Positions 1 through 8,248 of a DNA stretch of 21,851 nucleotides are shown here, in pieces. Numbering within the stretch: the first letter of the stretch is position 1; each line of letters starts with the position of its first letter. The translations under genes and the position numbers were made by a program. The notes beneath the pieces were generated by a model. The model saw only the letters and a list, made by a program, of their open reading frames with translations, had not been told where the DNA came from and did not search any database. Where the stretch lies: contig JASHQT010000631.1 of assembly GCA_030039005.1 (NCBI GenBank), positions 1 through 21,851 of the forward strand, written 5' to 3'. The DNA is from Bryobacteraceae bacterium. Its GTDB lineage: Bacteria; Acidobacteriota; Terriglobia; Bryobacterales; Bryobacteraceae.

Positions 1-303
1 GTGCAAGGTTCCTTGGCCGTCGTCGACGACACCGCGCAACCGATATCCCAACTCGTCAACTCCAGGTTTAGCCCGGATGGAATCTGGAAAGGGCCGGCCG
101 GGAGCGACATCGCTGGGCTCCAAAGTCCTGTTCCCTTTACTCCGCTACCAGCGTGGCAGCCCGCCGCCCCCTTGCGAAGCGGCGGAATCATCACAGGCCA
201 AGACCAGCAATCGTTATTCAAAACGATCTCCGATCTGACGGCACGCGGCAACGAGATCACTGGATGGATGGTTGCTTATTCCCTAGCGGGTAGCCAGCAT
301 TAA
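1..303 (+). CDS. 3' part of an unrecognised ORF (probably partial)
   Basis: The frame is open from the first base of the window to a TAA at 301-303, giving 100 codons. The GTG at base 1 may be an internal valine, so the gene probably begins outside the window. The product has no motif I recognise. It is Pro/Gly/Ser-rich, has no hydrophobic segment, and ends with a short mixed helix-like tail. Codon use is less GC3-biased than in the metabolic genes downstream, which fits either an accessory gene or a non-coding open frame. No gene follows for almost 400 bases on this strand. I cannot assign a function. Confidence 0.3.
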   Translation: MQGSLAVVDDTAQPISQLVNSRFSPDGIWKGPAGSDIAGLQSPVPFTPLPAWQPAAPLRSGGIITGQDQQSLFKTISDLTARGNEITGWMVAYSLAGSQH

Positions 304-504
304 CTTACCGAAAGCACGATACACCGTCACGTGTTCCTGACCGGCAGACTTCTGCTGCAGGAAGAGACGGCTTCGAGTTGTCGTGACCGCCGCTGCCCAA
401 ATCGAATACGGCATCAGAGAAGGTGCGCGGGCTCATTGAATTGGGCACATATTGGGCACATTTCAAAATCGAGCCCGTAACCGACAGAAAAAAATGAAGA
501 TAAA
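304..504. other. Gene-poor stretch downstream of the tRNA-Ser 3' end
   Basis: No convincing coding sequence is seen between the ORF stop at 303 and the tRNA. The stretch holds the tandem 11-mer at 440-461 and a T-rich run (read on the minus strand, 490-495 and neighbours) just past the tRNA 3' end that could end its transcription. The short open frame 3'-terminal to position 480 resembles the kind of tail left by tRNA-inserted integrases, but it is too short to call. Confidence 0.4.
440..461. repeat. Perfect 11-bp tandem direct repeat near tRNA-Ser
   Basis: ATTGGGCACAT occurs twice head to tail at 440-450 and 451-461. The pair is enclosed by a 6-bp inverted repeat, GGGCTC at 429-434 and GAGCCC at 471-476. 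It lies 43 bp from the 3' end of tRNA-Ser, a common target of tyrosine recombinases. It may be part of an old attachment or recombinase arm site, but no integrase gene is visible in the window. Confidence 0.6.
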
Positions 505-594
505 TGGCGGAGGAAGAGGGATTCGAACCCCCGAGCGAGTTACCCCGCTAACGGTTTTCAAGACCGCCGGTTTCAACCACTCACCCATTCCTCC
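505..594 (-). tRNA. tRNA-Ser (anticodon UGA)
   Basis: The minus strand folds into a 90-nt class II tRNA. The 7-bp acceptor stem is GGAGGAA paired with TTCCTCC. The anticodon loop is CTTGAAA, with anticodon TGA at plus-strand 558-560. A long variable arm (AGCG pairing with CGCT) and a T-arm with GGTTCGAATCC are present. CCA is encoded at 505-507. The long variable arm and the UGA anticodon identify serine and the decoding of UCN codons, mainly UCA. A T-rich stretch follows on the transcribed strand and may terminate it. Confidence 0.98.
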
Positions 595-685
595 GATTCT
601 TATCCTACCTGTTTTGAACGCGGCATGACTCGAAGTAACATGACTTTTTCACGCCCCCTCGCCTAATCTGAAGACGAAAGCCGCC

Positions 686-2401
686 ATGAAGCTGCTGGAA
701 GCCGAGGAGCTTCACACCATCATCTCGCGTGGGCAATGGGATCGCGCCGTTGCGATCCTGGCGCGACTGGACCCCACCGTGGCGGCGGACGTCTTGCTGG
801 ACCTGCCTCATCAAGAGCAGGAAAATCTCTTTCGACGTCTGCCCGGCGAGTTCGCGGCCAAGCTGATCCCAGCGCTGCCTTACTACGACGCCTTCGTCTT
901 GCTTCACACCGTCCCGCTGGCCCAAATGCGGGCGATCGTCGAGCGAATGAAGCCGGTCGAGCGTTCGAACTTTCTCGACGAGCTGCCTGAAATTAGCTGG
1001 CAGCAGATGGTCCAAGAACTTCCCCAGGGTGGGGCAGTCGCTCTGGAAGAACCGGATATCTTTCTTGAAAAACGGGAGATGGACCGGCTGCTTCCCCACG
1101 CGCGGCCCATCATCGAAGCGCGCCAAATCGAAAAACATTTCGCGCGTCCGGACGGCTCCCAGATCCAGGTGATCGCGCCCATCACGCTCTCGGTGGAAGC
1201 TGGCACGATCGTGGCGCTTCTTGGCCCTTCCGGCTCGGGCAAATCCACGCTGTTGCGAATGCTCACTGGGCTCACCCCGGCGTCAGTGGGCGAAGTGTTG
1301 TGGCATGGCCGCCCGCTCACCAGCGCTTCGCCCTATGCATCGATCGTCTTTCAGAGCTTCGCGCTGTTCCCCTGGCTGACGGTGCTGGAAAATGTCGAAG
1401 CGCCGCTGGTTGCCCGCGGGATGCCGGAGACCGAGCGCCGGCGCCGGGCGAGCGACATGGTCAGCATCGTTGGCCTGAAGGGCTTTGAGACGGCGTACCC
1501 TAAGGAGCTTTCGGGCGGCATGAAGCAACGCGTCGGCTTCGCGCGAGCGCTAGCGGTGGAACCGGAGGTCCTGTTCATGGATGAGCCGTTCTCCGCGCTC
1601 GACGTTCTCACCGCGGAAAATCTGCGCGGAGAGCTAATGGAGCTGTGGATGGGCAAGAAGATTCCGACGAAGAGCGTCCTCCTGGTGACCCACAACATCG
1701 ATGAAGCGGTTCTGCTGGCCGATCGGATCATTGTGTTGGGACGCAACCCGGCGAGGATTCGCGCGGATTTTCGCGTGCCTCTGGAGCGGCCGCGCGAGCA
1801 CAACTCCACCGAATTTCTGCTGTACGTGGATTACATCTACAAGCTGATGACACAGCCGGAGCTCGAAGCCGCGCCGCCGGCGCAGGGCCCGCACTCGAGG
1901 AAAAACGATCGCCTGCTGCCGCATGCCGGACCGGGCGCCATCGCAGGCTTGCTGGAGCTGCTGCACGACCGCGGGGGAACCGAAGATCTGCGCCGCGTCG
2001 CCGGGGAGTTGCAGCTCGAAACCGACGATCTGTTGCCGATTGTCGAAGCCGCCGTACTATTGCGTTTCGCCAGATCGGCGCGCGGGGATATCGAGCTAAC
2101 GGCTGCCGGTCGGGCGTTTGTCGAAGGTGACATCGCAAGCCAGAAGGACTTGTTCCGGAAAGCAGCGCTTGAAAATGCCACGCTGCTGCAACAGATGGTG
2201 GGCGCGCTCGAAAACAAATCCGATCACACCATGCCGTTGGACTTTTTCAGGGACCTCCTGCGAGAGCATTTCTCCGACGAAGAGGTCGGCCGCGAGATCG
2301 AGACCGCGTTGAATTGGGGCCGTTACGCCGACATTTATCAGTATGATTCCGAACGCGATCGCCTGGTATTGAGCGAGGCGTTGTTGGACGCCGGGCATTA
2401 A
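686..2401 (+). CDS. MgtE-N / NrtD-SsuB-type ABC ATPase / AAA-associated domain fusion
   Basis: This 571-residue protein has three parts. Residues 1-115 are helical repeats resembling the cytosolic MgtE N domain, rich in LDP and LPxE turns. Residues 143-360 are an ABC ATPase of the nitrate/sulfonate/taurine importer type: Walker A GPSGSGKST at 180-188, Q-loop Q223, signature LSGGMKQR at 275-282, Walker B LFMDE ending at E300, and switch H336. Residues 405-565 resemble the AAA-associated C-terminal domain found on some of these ATPases. All catalytic motifs are intact, so it should hydrolyse ATP on the cytoplasmic face of an importer. No permease or substrate-binding gene lies next to it; the downstream gene is a glycosyltransferase-like protein. 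The MgtE-like part suggests Mg2+ or divalent-ion sensing, which is inference. The ATG at 686 lacks a strong Shine-Dalgarno. Confidence 0.9.
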   Translation: MKLLEAEELHTIISRGQWDRAVAILARLDPTVAADVLLDLPHQEQENLFRRLPGEFAAKLIPALPYYDAFVLLHTVPLAQMRAIVERMKPVERSNFLDELPEISWQQMVQELPQGGAVALEEPDIFLEKREMDRLLPHARPIIEARQIEKHFARPDGSQIQVIAPITLSVEAGTIVALLGPSGSGKSTLLRMLTGLTPASVGEVLWHGRPLTSASPYASIVFQSFALFPWLTVLENVEAPLVARGMPETERRRRASDMVSIVGLKGFETAYPKELSGGMKQRVGFARALAVEPEVLFMDEPFSALDVLTAENLRGELMELWMGKKIPTKSVLLVTHNIDEAVLLADRIIVLGRNPARIRADFRVPLERPREHNSTEFLLYVDYIYKLMTQPELEAAPPAQGPHSRKNDRLLPHAGPGAIAGLLELLHDRGGTEDLRRVAGELQLETDDLLPIVEAAVLLRFARSARGDIELTAAGRAFVEGDIASQKDLFRKAALENATLLQQMVGALENKSDHTMPLDFFRDLLREHFSDEEVGREIETALNWGRYADIYQYDSERDRLVLSEALLDAGH

Positions 2402-2487
2402 TAACTTCTTAAACACTTGTCAATGACTTCTTCAGCCTTTTGGGCCTAGCCTCGGAGTAGCGGTGAGCCCGGTCGCTCGCCGCCCTT

Positions 2488-3909
2488 ATGCAAAGCGAAG
2501 ATAATTTATGCTTCGTCATTCCCACCAACCGTTTGCGAGACGTCGGGGAGACGGTGGAGCAGTACGACGAGCACTTCAGGCGTAACGGCCATTCACCCGA
2601 AATCATCGTCTTCGACGATTCCACTCCCGCCAATCAGGAAAAATACTACCCGCTTCTGGAACAAACCAGGACGCACCAGGATTTGTTTTACGTCGGCCCG
2701 CGCGAAAAAGAGCAGTTCCTTGCGTACTTGAACGACAGGCTGCGGGACAAGCGCCTGGAGTCTTTGGTCAAGAGTCTGTTCCGTCCCAGCTACGGTGGCA
2801 ATCGCAACTACACGCTGATGTACACGCTCGGCGGCCTCATGGTCAGCTCCGACGATGACATGCGCCCCTATTGCTTGGTAGAGCATAGCCCGGAGTCACT
2901 GGGCGACGACGAAGTCTGCCGGGGCCGCCTTCATAAGGCCGGCGAAAACGGCTACACCCGGAAATCGTTCGACATCATCGCGGCCTTCGCGGACGTCGTG
3001 GGCAAGCCGGTCAGCGAAGTTCCTAATAATTACGCGAGCGGGGAACTGCTGGTGGATACGGCAATGGATCTGGAGACCAACTCGAGCAAGGGGCTCGCGC
3101 GGGAGCACTCCTTGATGCTGCAACCGGGTATGGTGCCCAAGGATTCCTGCGTCAAGATCGCCCAGACCTTTCGCTCGGGCACCAACGATATCGACGCCGT
3201 CGATTTCCTGGAGATGTTCCTTGAAGACGAGCAGCAGATCAATCTGGACACCCTCAACGAATTGTACGTTCTGGTGAATTTCCGGCCCGCGGTCACGCGC
3301 AAGAACTGGCGCATGGACTGCGGAGTCGCCGCCTACGATAATACATTCGGGCTGCCGCCGTTCTTTCCCACGCGCTTACGCTTCGAGGATTATATTTACC
3401 GGCTCTGGATCCAGCAGGACGGCGTGGTGGCCGCTCACGTGGATGCCGCGCAGCACCACCTGAAGAGCAACTACATGCGTAATCCGCCGGCGGCGGAGAT
3501 CTTCAACGAAGAAGTGTGCAATCTCATGAAGCGCAAGATTAAGTCCACGGTGACGCATATGGATTCGCTCAGCATCAGTTTCGATTACGACGGCGAGGTC
3601 ACCGGTGAAGACGCGCGCCAGATCCTGGACAAAACCGCCGCGCTCTACCAGCGCGCCGTGGAAGCGGCCGAGAAAGCTGCGACACCCGAACGCGCGCAGG
3701 CGCTCCAGATCTTCGCCGCCAACCTGCAAAAGGCCTTTTATGGATTCGAGCCGGATTTCTTTCAGCAGAATCTATTGAGAATCGTGGACGATGTGGTCGG
3801 CGTGATTAAGGGCTCCATTCAGTTGTGGCCGACCTTGGTGGAAATCGCGTACTTCGAAAAACGCCGCCATGGGCTGCCCAAGGTTCGCGTGGCGAACCAG
3901 AAGAGGTAG
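2488..3909 (+). CDS. GT-A-fold glycosyltransferase-like protein
   Basis: The N-terminus (residues 7-45) has a beta-alpha-beta start ending in FDDST, as in nucleotide-sugar-binding GT-A enzymes. A GGNRN segment at 103-107 leads to SSDDDMRP around 121-127, where D122-D124 form a DxD-like metal and nucleotide-sugar site. RFEDYIYR at 298-305 resembles the ED catalytic-base motif of GT2/GT27-type enzymes. Residues 340-473 are mainly helical. There is no signal peptide or membrane segment, so a cytosolic enzyme is expected. It is 12 bp upstream of a GT4 gene and in line with a debranching-enzyme homologue, which suggests oligo- or polyglucoside metabolism. Donor and acceptor cannot be read from the sequence and I do not recognise a characterised subfamily. 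No obvious Shine-Dalgarno precedes the ATG. Confidence 0.75.
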   Translation: MQSEDNLCFVIPTNRLRDVGETVEQYDEHFRRNGHSPEIIVFDDSTPANQEKYYPLLEQTRTHQDLFYVGPREKEQFLAYLNDRLRDKRLESLVKSLFRPSYGGNRNYTLMYTLGGLMVSSDDDMRPYCLVEHSPESLGDDEVCRGRLHKAGENGYTRKSFDIIAAFADVVGKPVSEVPNNYASGELLVDTAMDLETNSSKGLAREHSLMLQPGMVPKDSCVKIAQTFRSGTNDIDAVDFLEMFLEDEQQINLDTLNELYVLVNFRPAVTRKNWRMDCGVAAYDNTFGLPPFFPTRLRFEDYIYRLWIQQDGVVAAHVDAAQHHLKSNYMRNPPAAEIFNEEVCNLMKRKIKSTVTHMDSLSISFDYDGEVTGEDARQILDKTAALYQRAVEAAEKAATPERAQALQIFAANLQKAFYGFEPDFFQQNLLRIVDDVVGVIKGSIQLWPTLVEIAYFEKRRHGLPKVRVANQKR

Positions 3910-3921
3910 AGGAGGTCGACG

Positions 3922-5004
3922 ATGCGGATCGCACAGGTCGCGCCGCTGTATGAAAGCGTGCCGCCGAAGTTGTACGGGGGAACCGAGCGCGTGGTTTCCT
4001 GGCTGACCGAGGAACTGGTGGGGCTGGGTCATGATGTGACTTTATTCGCTAGCGGAGATTCGGAATCGAGCGCCAGGCTGGTTCCCGCCTGCGAGCGCGC
4101 GCTATGGCGCGATCCGAACTGCCGCGAGACGCTGCCGCAGCACGTGCGTCTGGTGGACCTGGTCTTTAGCGCCGCGCAACGCTTCGACGTGATCCATTTT
4201 CATTGCGACTACGTCCACTTTCCTTTGCTGCGCTATTGCCCGACACCCGCCGTCACCACCCTCCACGGCATGGTGCATCGCCACGATCTCGGGCCGCTGC
4301 TCCGCCAATATCCCGAAGCAGCCTTGGTCTCCATTTCCGACGATCAGCGGCGTCCGCTGCCGGACGCCAATTGGCGCGCGACGGTCTATCACGGATTGCC
4401 GCGCTATCTGCACACATATCGGGAACGCACGGGCGAGTACCTATTGTTCGTCGGCCGGATCTCGCCCCAGAAACGGCTGGATCGCGCCATCGAAATCGCG
4501 CGACGGACGGGGCGTCAACTGAAAGTGGCGGCGAAGATCTACGACGAAGACCGCCGCTATTACCAGAGCCAGATCGAGCCGCTGCTGCGCGATTCAAAAT
4601 CGTTCGTCGAGTTCATCGGCGAAGTGGGCGGCAAGGACAAGGATGAGCTGATGGGCAACGCGTATGCGCTCCTGTTCCCTATCGATTGGCCGGAGCCCTT
4701 TGGGCTGGTGATGATCGAGTCGCTCGCGTGCGGCACTCCGGTGATTGCCTGGAAGCTAGGCTCCGTGCCGGAGGTATTGTCGCATGGCGTCACTGGATTC
4801 GCTGTGGACAACATCGACGATGCCGTGCGCGCTGTGAGCGCGGCCGGGCGCTTGAATCGCGCGCTCTGCCGGCGAGAGTTCGAGCAGCGCTTCGATGCCC
4901 GGCGCATGGCGCACGACTACGTGGAAGTATACTCCCGGCTGATCGAGCAACCGGCCGCTCTGTACAAGGAGATGACCGCATGGCCGATAGCCCGCGTCTC
5001 CTGA
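3922..5004 (+). CDS. GT4-family glycosyltransferase
   Basis: The 360-residue product is a GT-B-fold retaining glycosyltransferase. The N-domain begins with MRIAQVAPLY and a glycine-rich YGGTERVV loop (18-25), typical of GT4 acceptor domains. VIHFHCDY (90-97) and TTLHG (112-116) follow. The C-domain opens with LLFVGRISPQKRLDRAI (174-190) and carries the donor-site E-x7-E as E258 and E266 in EPFGLVMIE. It transfers a sugar from a nucleotide sugar in the cytosol. AGGAGGT at 3910-3916 gives a strong ribosome site for ATG 3922. It overlaps the next gene by 25 bp, so translation is probably coupled. The partner genes suggest alpha-glucan or glucoside metabolism, but the substrate is unknown. Confidence 0.92.
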   Translation: MRIAQVAPLYESVPPKLYGGTERVVSWLTEELVGLGHDVTLFASGDSESSARLVPACERALWRDPNCRETLPQHVRLVDLVFSAAQRFDVIHFHCDYVHFPLLRYCPTPAVTTLHGMVHRHDLGPLLRQYPEAALVSISDDQRRPLPDANWRATVYHGLPRYLHTYRERTGEYLLFVGRISPQKRLDRAIEIARRTGRQLKVAAKIYDEDRRYYQSQIEPLLRDSKSFVEFIGEVGGKDKDELMGNAYALLFPIDWPEPFGLVMIESLACGTPVIAWKLGSVPEVLSHGVTGFAVDNIDDAVRAVSAAGRLNRALCRREFEQRFDARRMAHDYVEVYSRLIEQPAALYKEMTAWPIARVS

Positions 5005-7199
5005 CCGGGAAGCCCGCGGATACGCCGGAAGCCGGGGCGGCCGACGGTGTTCATCACATCCTGGCAGACTCCAGCCTCACGGATGAGCCCATCCGCGTCC
5101 TCAAGCATGGCGATACCTTCGCGCTGTTCGATCAGTATGGCGAAATTCGTGCCGGTCATAAAGTAGAGCACGGGCTGTTTCATGACGGGACGCGCCACCT
5201 CTCTCTACTCACGCTCGAGCTCGACGGACGGCATCCGTTTTTCTTGAGCTCGACGATCCGCGACGATAATGATCAATTCACGGTGGCGCTCACCAACCCG
5301 GACATGCGCCGCAACGGCCGGATCTTGCTGCCGCTCGGCTCCCTGCATTTCGGCGTGAAAAAGCTGCTGTGGGAAGGCGCCTGTTACCAGGAGCTGCGCA
5401 TCGAGAATCACGGAAATCAGCCCGCCAGCGTGGTGGTTTCTTTGCAATTCGCCGCCGATTTCGCCGACATCTACGAAGTTCGTGGTCTGCGGAGAAAAGA
5501 ACGCGGCCAGGATCTGGAGCCGGAGATCGGCGACGGTTCCGTGACCCTGCGCTATCGCGGACTGGATGGCGTGCTGCGCCGCACGCTGCTGCAGTTCTCG
5601 CCCCGGCCTGTGTACTTGAATGCGGGTTGCGCCCAGTTCGACCTCGAGCTGTCGCCGGGACAGTCGTCGGTTTGCTACTTAACCGCCGGCTGCGGGCGCG
5701 AGCCTTTTCCCGGCCGGGATGCGTGCGCGCCCTTGTTCTTCGATCAGGCCCGAGTGACGGCTCGATCGGCCTTGGAGCGGCAAAAGGCACGTTCCAGCCG
5801 CATCGAGTCATCCAATGGCCAATTTAGCGCTTGGGTCCGCCGCGCCTCCTCGGACCTCAGCATGATGACCACCGAGCTCGCCACCGGTCCTTATCCTTAC
5901 GCCGGCGTTCCATGGTTCAACACACCCTTCGGGCGCGACGGCATCATTACCGCGCTCGAGTGCCTGTGGCTACAGCCCAGACTCGCGCGCGGTGTGCTGG
6001 CATACCTGGCGTCCACGCAAGCCACCAAGGCACTCCCCCAGCAAGACGCCGAACCGGGCAAGATTCTGCACGAGACACGCAACGGCGAAATGGCCGCGCT
6101 CGGCGAAATGCCCTTCGCCCGCTATTACGGAAGCGTGGATGCGACGCCGCTTTTCGTGCAGCTTGCGGGCGCTTACTACCAACGCACCGGCGATCACGAA
6201 TTCCTGCAGGCGATATGGCCGAACATCGAAGCAGCGCTCCTGTGGATGGAGCGATCGGGCGATCGCGACGGCGATGGATTCCTGGAATACAGCCGCCAAA
6301 GCGGCGGCGGGTTGGTCCACCAAGGCTGGAAGGATTCCGACGATGCGATCTTTCACGCTGATGGAACGCTCGCTCGCGGTCCCATTGCGTTGTGCGAGGT
6401 GCAGGCCTATGCCTATGCCGCCTGGCGCGCAGGGGAACTGCTCGCCGCTGCCCTGGGCCGCCCGCGCCAATCTCTCGCGTTTCGATCCCACGCCGAAACA
6501 TTGCGGGAACGTTTTGAAGTCGCGTTCTGGTGCGATGACCTGTGCACCTACGCGCTGGCGCTGGATGGCGACAAGCGGCCCTGCCGCGTGCGCACATCCA
6601 ACGCGGGCCAGTGCCTGGCAAGCGGCATCGCTGCCCCGGAGCGGGCGCGCCTCGCGGCGCAAACGCTCATGACGTCCCACTCGTTCTCAGGCTGGGGCAT
6701 TCGAACGACGGCAGCCTCGGAAGCACGCTACAATCCCATGGGCTATCACAACGGCGGCGTTTGGCCGCACGACAATGCCTTGATCGCCGCGGGATTCTCG
6801 CGCTACGGTCTGGTGGAAGAGGCGGCGCGAGTCTTCACCGGAATCTTCGACGCGGCCATGTATTTCGATTTGCACCGCGTGCCGGAGCTGTTCTGCGGGT
6901 TTGCGCGCGAAGAAGGTGAAGGCCCCATTCTCTATCCCGTGGCTTGCGCCCCGCAGGCGTGGTCGGCGGCGTCCGTGTTCCTGCTGTTTCAATCCTGCCT
7001 GGGACTCGCCATCGATGGCGTCGAGTCCAAGATCTCGTTCGTCCGGCCTCTGTTGCCGCCGTTCCTCAATGAGTCCCGGATTTACAACTTGCAGGTTGGA
7101 GCAGCCAGCGTCGATCTCGCTCTGGTCCGGCACGGCCGCGACGTCGGTGTAAACGTGCTGCGGCGGCAAGGCGACGTCGAGATTACCGTGGTCATGTGA
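4980..7199 (+). CDS. Amylo-alpha-1,6-glucosidase / glycogen-debranching-type enzyme
   Basis: The 739-residue protein has an N-terminal beta-rich domain of the GDE_N_bis type (about 35-260) and a C-terminal (alpha/alpha)6-barrel like the glucosidase half of glycogen debranching enzyme (about 280-720). Family landmarks are WFNTPFGRDGI (312-322), GWKDSDDA (449-456), with acidic residues likely near the active site, and NPMGYHNGGVWPHDN (585-599). The reaction would be hydrolysis of alpha-1,6 branch glucosyl residues or related glucosides. I chose ATG 4980 rather than an in-frame start near 4686, because AAGGAG at 4966-4971 is correctly spaced and the longer N-terminus is only a shadow of the GT4 gene. 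It overlaps the GT4 stop, so the two are translationally coupled. No signal peptide is seen. The exact substrate is uncertain. Confidence 0.9.
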   Translation: MADSPRLLTGKPADTPEAGAADGVHHILADSSLTDEPIRVLKHGDTFALFDQYGEIRAGHKVEHGLFHDGTRHLSLLTLELDGRHPFFLSSTIRDDNDQFTVALTNPDMRRNGRILLPLGSLHFGVKKLLWEGACYQELRIENHGNQPASVVVSLQFAADFADIYEVRGLRRKERGQDLEPEIGDGSVTLRYRGLDGVLRRTLLQFSPRPVYLNAGCAQFDLELSPGQSSVCYLTAGCGREPFPGRDACAPLFFDQARVTARSALERQKARSSRIESSNGQFSAWVRRASSDLSMMTTELATGPYPYAGVPWFNTPFGRDGIITALECLWLQPRLARGVLAYLASTQATKALPQQDAEPGKILHETRNGEMAALGEMPFARYYGSVDATPLFVQLAGAYYQRTGDHEFLQAIWPNIEAALLWMERSGDRDGDGFLEYSRQSGGGLVHQGWKDSDDAIFHADGTLARGPIALCEVQAYAYAAWRAGELLAAALGRPRQSLAFRSHAETLRERFEVAFWCDDLCTYALALDGDKRPCRVRTSNAGQCLASGIAAPERARLAAQTLMTSHSFSGWGIRTTAASEARYNPMGYHNGGVWPHDNALIAAGFSRYGLVEEAARVFTGIFDAAMYFDLHRVPELFCGFAREEGEGPILYPVACAPQAWSAASVFLLFQSCLGLAIDGVESKISFVRPLLPPFLNESRIYNLQVGAASVDLALVRHGRDVGVNVLRRQGDVEITVVM

Positions 7200-7202
7200 G
7201 CG

Positions 7203-7221
7203 GCCGGCCAACCAGGCCGGC
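7203..7221 (+). terminator. Possible terminator hairpin after the carbohydrate operon
   Basis: GCCGGCC and GGCCGGC form a perfect 7-bp stem around an AACCA loop, 3 bases after the stop of the debranching enzyme. No T-tract follows, so it would be a weak intrinsic terminator or an RNA-stabilising hairpin. Confidence 0.4.
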
Positions 7222-7284
7222 GAATCTGTCCGTTAGCTTCCTCACTCCATTAACAGACCATGGAGAACTCGCGGCGAAACGCCT

Positions 7285-7571
7285 GGAATGGACATCTTGA
7301 TGCTCACCGTCCGCGATTCGGGAGACGATAAAGTTCAAACCCTGAAGGCGAGCACCTTCGGGTCACGCATGCCAAGATCCTGACAACGATTTGGAGTACA
7401 GCGACGAACCGGGATGCCTGCGGTCTTACGCCAAGATGCTTGGTAAAAAAGATCGAAGATGATCCGGCTCGTCCGCAATATCTTCTCACCGAGCCCTGGG
7501 TGGACTAACGCTTCCGCGACCCGTCTGGCCCCGATGTTGCCACGGCGCCAGCCGTCGGCGAGTCAGCCTAG
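7285..7571 (+). pseudogene. Decayed OmpR/KdpE-type response regulator
   Basis: Three frames together recall one response regulator. At 7294-7350 the frame reads ILMLTVRDSGDDKVQTLKA, the beta4-alpha4 part of a receiver domain. A gap then removes the rest of the receiver and the start of the winged helix. From about 7362 another frame gives VTHAKILTTIW, the DNA-recognition region. A further shift gives LRSYAKML, then after another shift KIEDDPARPQYLLTEPWV, ending in a TAA at 7506-7508. RFRDPSGPD follows where the intact family has GYRF. Deletion, at least three frameshifts and an in-frame stop make it non-functional. It lies convergent to a PhoU-like gene, so it may be the remains of a phosphate or potassium two-component system. 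No sensor kinase is left nearby. Confidence 0.8.
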
Positions 7572-7603
7572 CCACGTGCAAAGCCCGCTGCGAGCTTGCG
7601 ATC

Positions 7604-8248
7604 TTATACCGTCTGGCTCAGGGGCGCCGCTTCGGCTGCCTGATCGGCGACGCAAACTGCATGCCGGAGAATGCGTTCCAGGTGTTTGCAGATGAGCATG
7701 AGATTCACAAACGCGGTCCCTGGCCCCGGCGCGGAAACAAGCTGAGAAAGTTTTGCATAGAGGCTTTCACAGGCGGTGCGAACGGGAGCCTCGGAGGCCC
7801 GAACCGAAAGCGCTTGCGCCCGGTCTTTCGTACGCCAACAGTCGACCGCGCTGGAAAGCACGTCGCGCACCTTTCCGCCGGCCTCCCCAATTTGGTTCGC
7901 GATCTGCGAGGGAATTTTGTGATCCAGTTCGCCAGTCAGCAGGACAATTTCATACGCGTAGTCTCCGATCAGCTCCAGATCTACGATCGCGTCGAGAATT
8001 CCCGTGAGCAAACGCGCATCGCCGGCCACCGGCGCCTGGAGCGTAATTAGGTTCAAACACTGGTCGTGAATTAATCTGTGCTGATGATCGGTTTGCGCCT
8101 CGAGTTCGCTGGCTCGCGCCGAGGGAACTGGATTTGGATCCGCTATCGCCTGTAGCGCTTCACTGAGCAGAGATGTCGACGTTTCGCCCATTTCGATCAG
8201 GTTCTTACGAACCCCCTCCAGTTCGTCGACAAAATGCGTTCTTAACAC
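7604..8248 (-). CDS. PhoU-like phosphate-signalling protein
   Basis: The 214-residue product is all-helical with the two-repeat layout of PhoU. The first repeat (about 1-100) contains the conserved acidic stretch DAIVDLELIGDYAYEI near 86-101, matching the metal-binding E/D-rich helix of the family. The second repeat ends with the ICKHLERILRHA helix near 185-197, where the family usually reads D-LERIGDHA, so the second acidic site is weakened (K and R replace some acids). PhoU proteins bind metal clusters and restrain PhoR/PstSCAB signalling or related transporters in the cytosol. The start is GTG 8248, supported by AAGGAGG immediately upstream (plus-strand 8257-8263). No pst or phoR genes are in the window. 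The gene is divergent from the metal/granule cluster, and the degenerate regulator lies at its 3' end. Confidence 0.88.
   Translation of the reverse strand: MLRTHFVDELEGVRKNLIEMGETSTSLLSEALQAIADPNPVPSARASELEAQTDHQHRLIHDQCLNLITLQAPVAGDARLLTGILDAIVDLELIGDYAYEIVLLTGELDHKIPSQIANQIGEAGGKVRDVLSSAVDCWRTKDRAQALSVRASEAPVRTACESLYAKLSQLVSAPGPGTAFVNLMLICKHLERILRHAVCVADQAAEAAPLSQTV

Noticed and set aside
429..461. CRISPR-type repeat
   Set aside because: Only two adjacent 11-mers without spacers and no cas genes.
4686..4979. Upstream in-frame extension of the debranching enzyme
   Set aside because: It lies within the GT4 gene and encodes an Arg/Ala-rich shadow; ATG 4980 has a well-placed AAGGAG.
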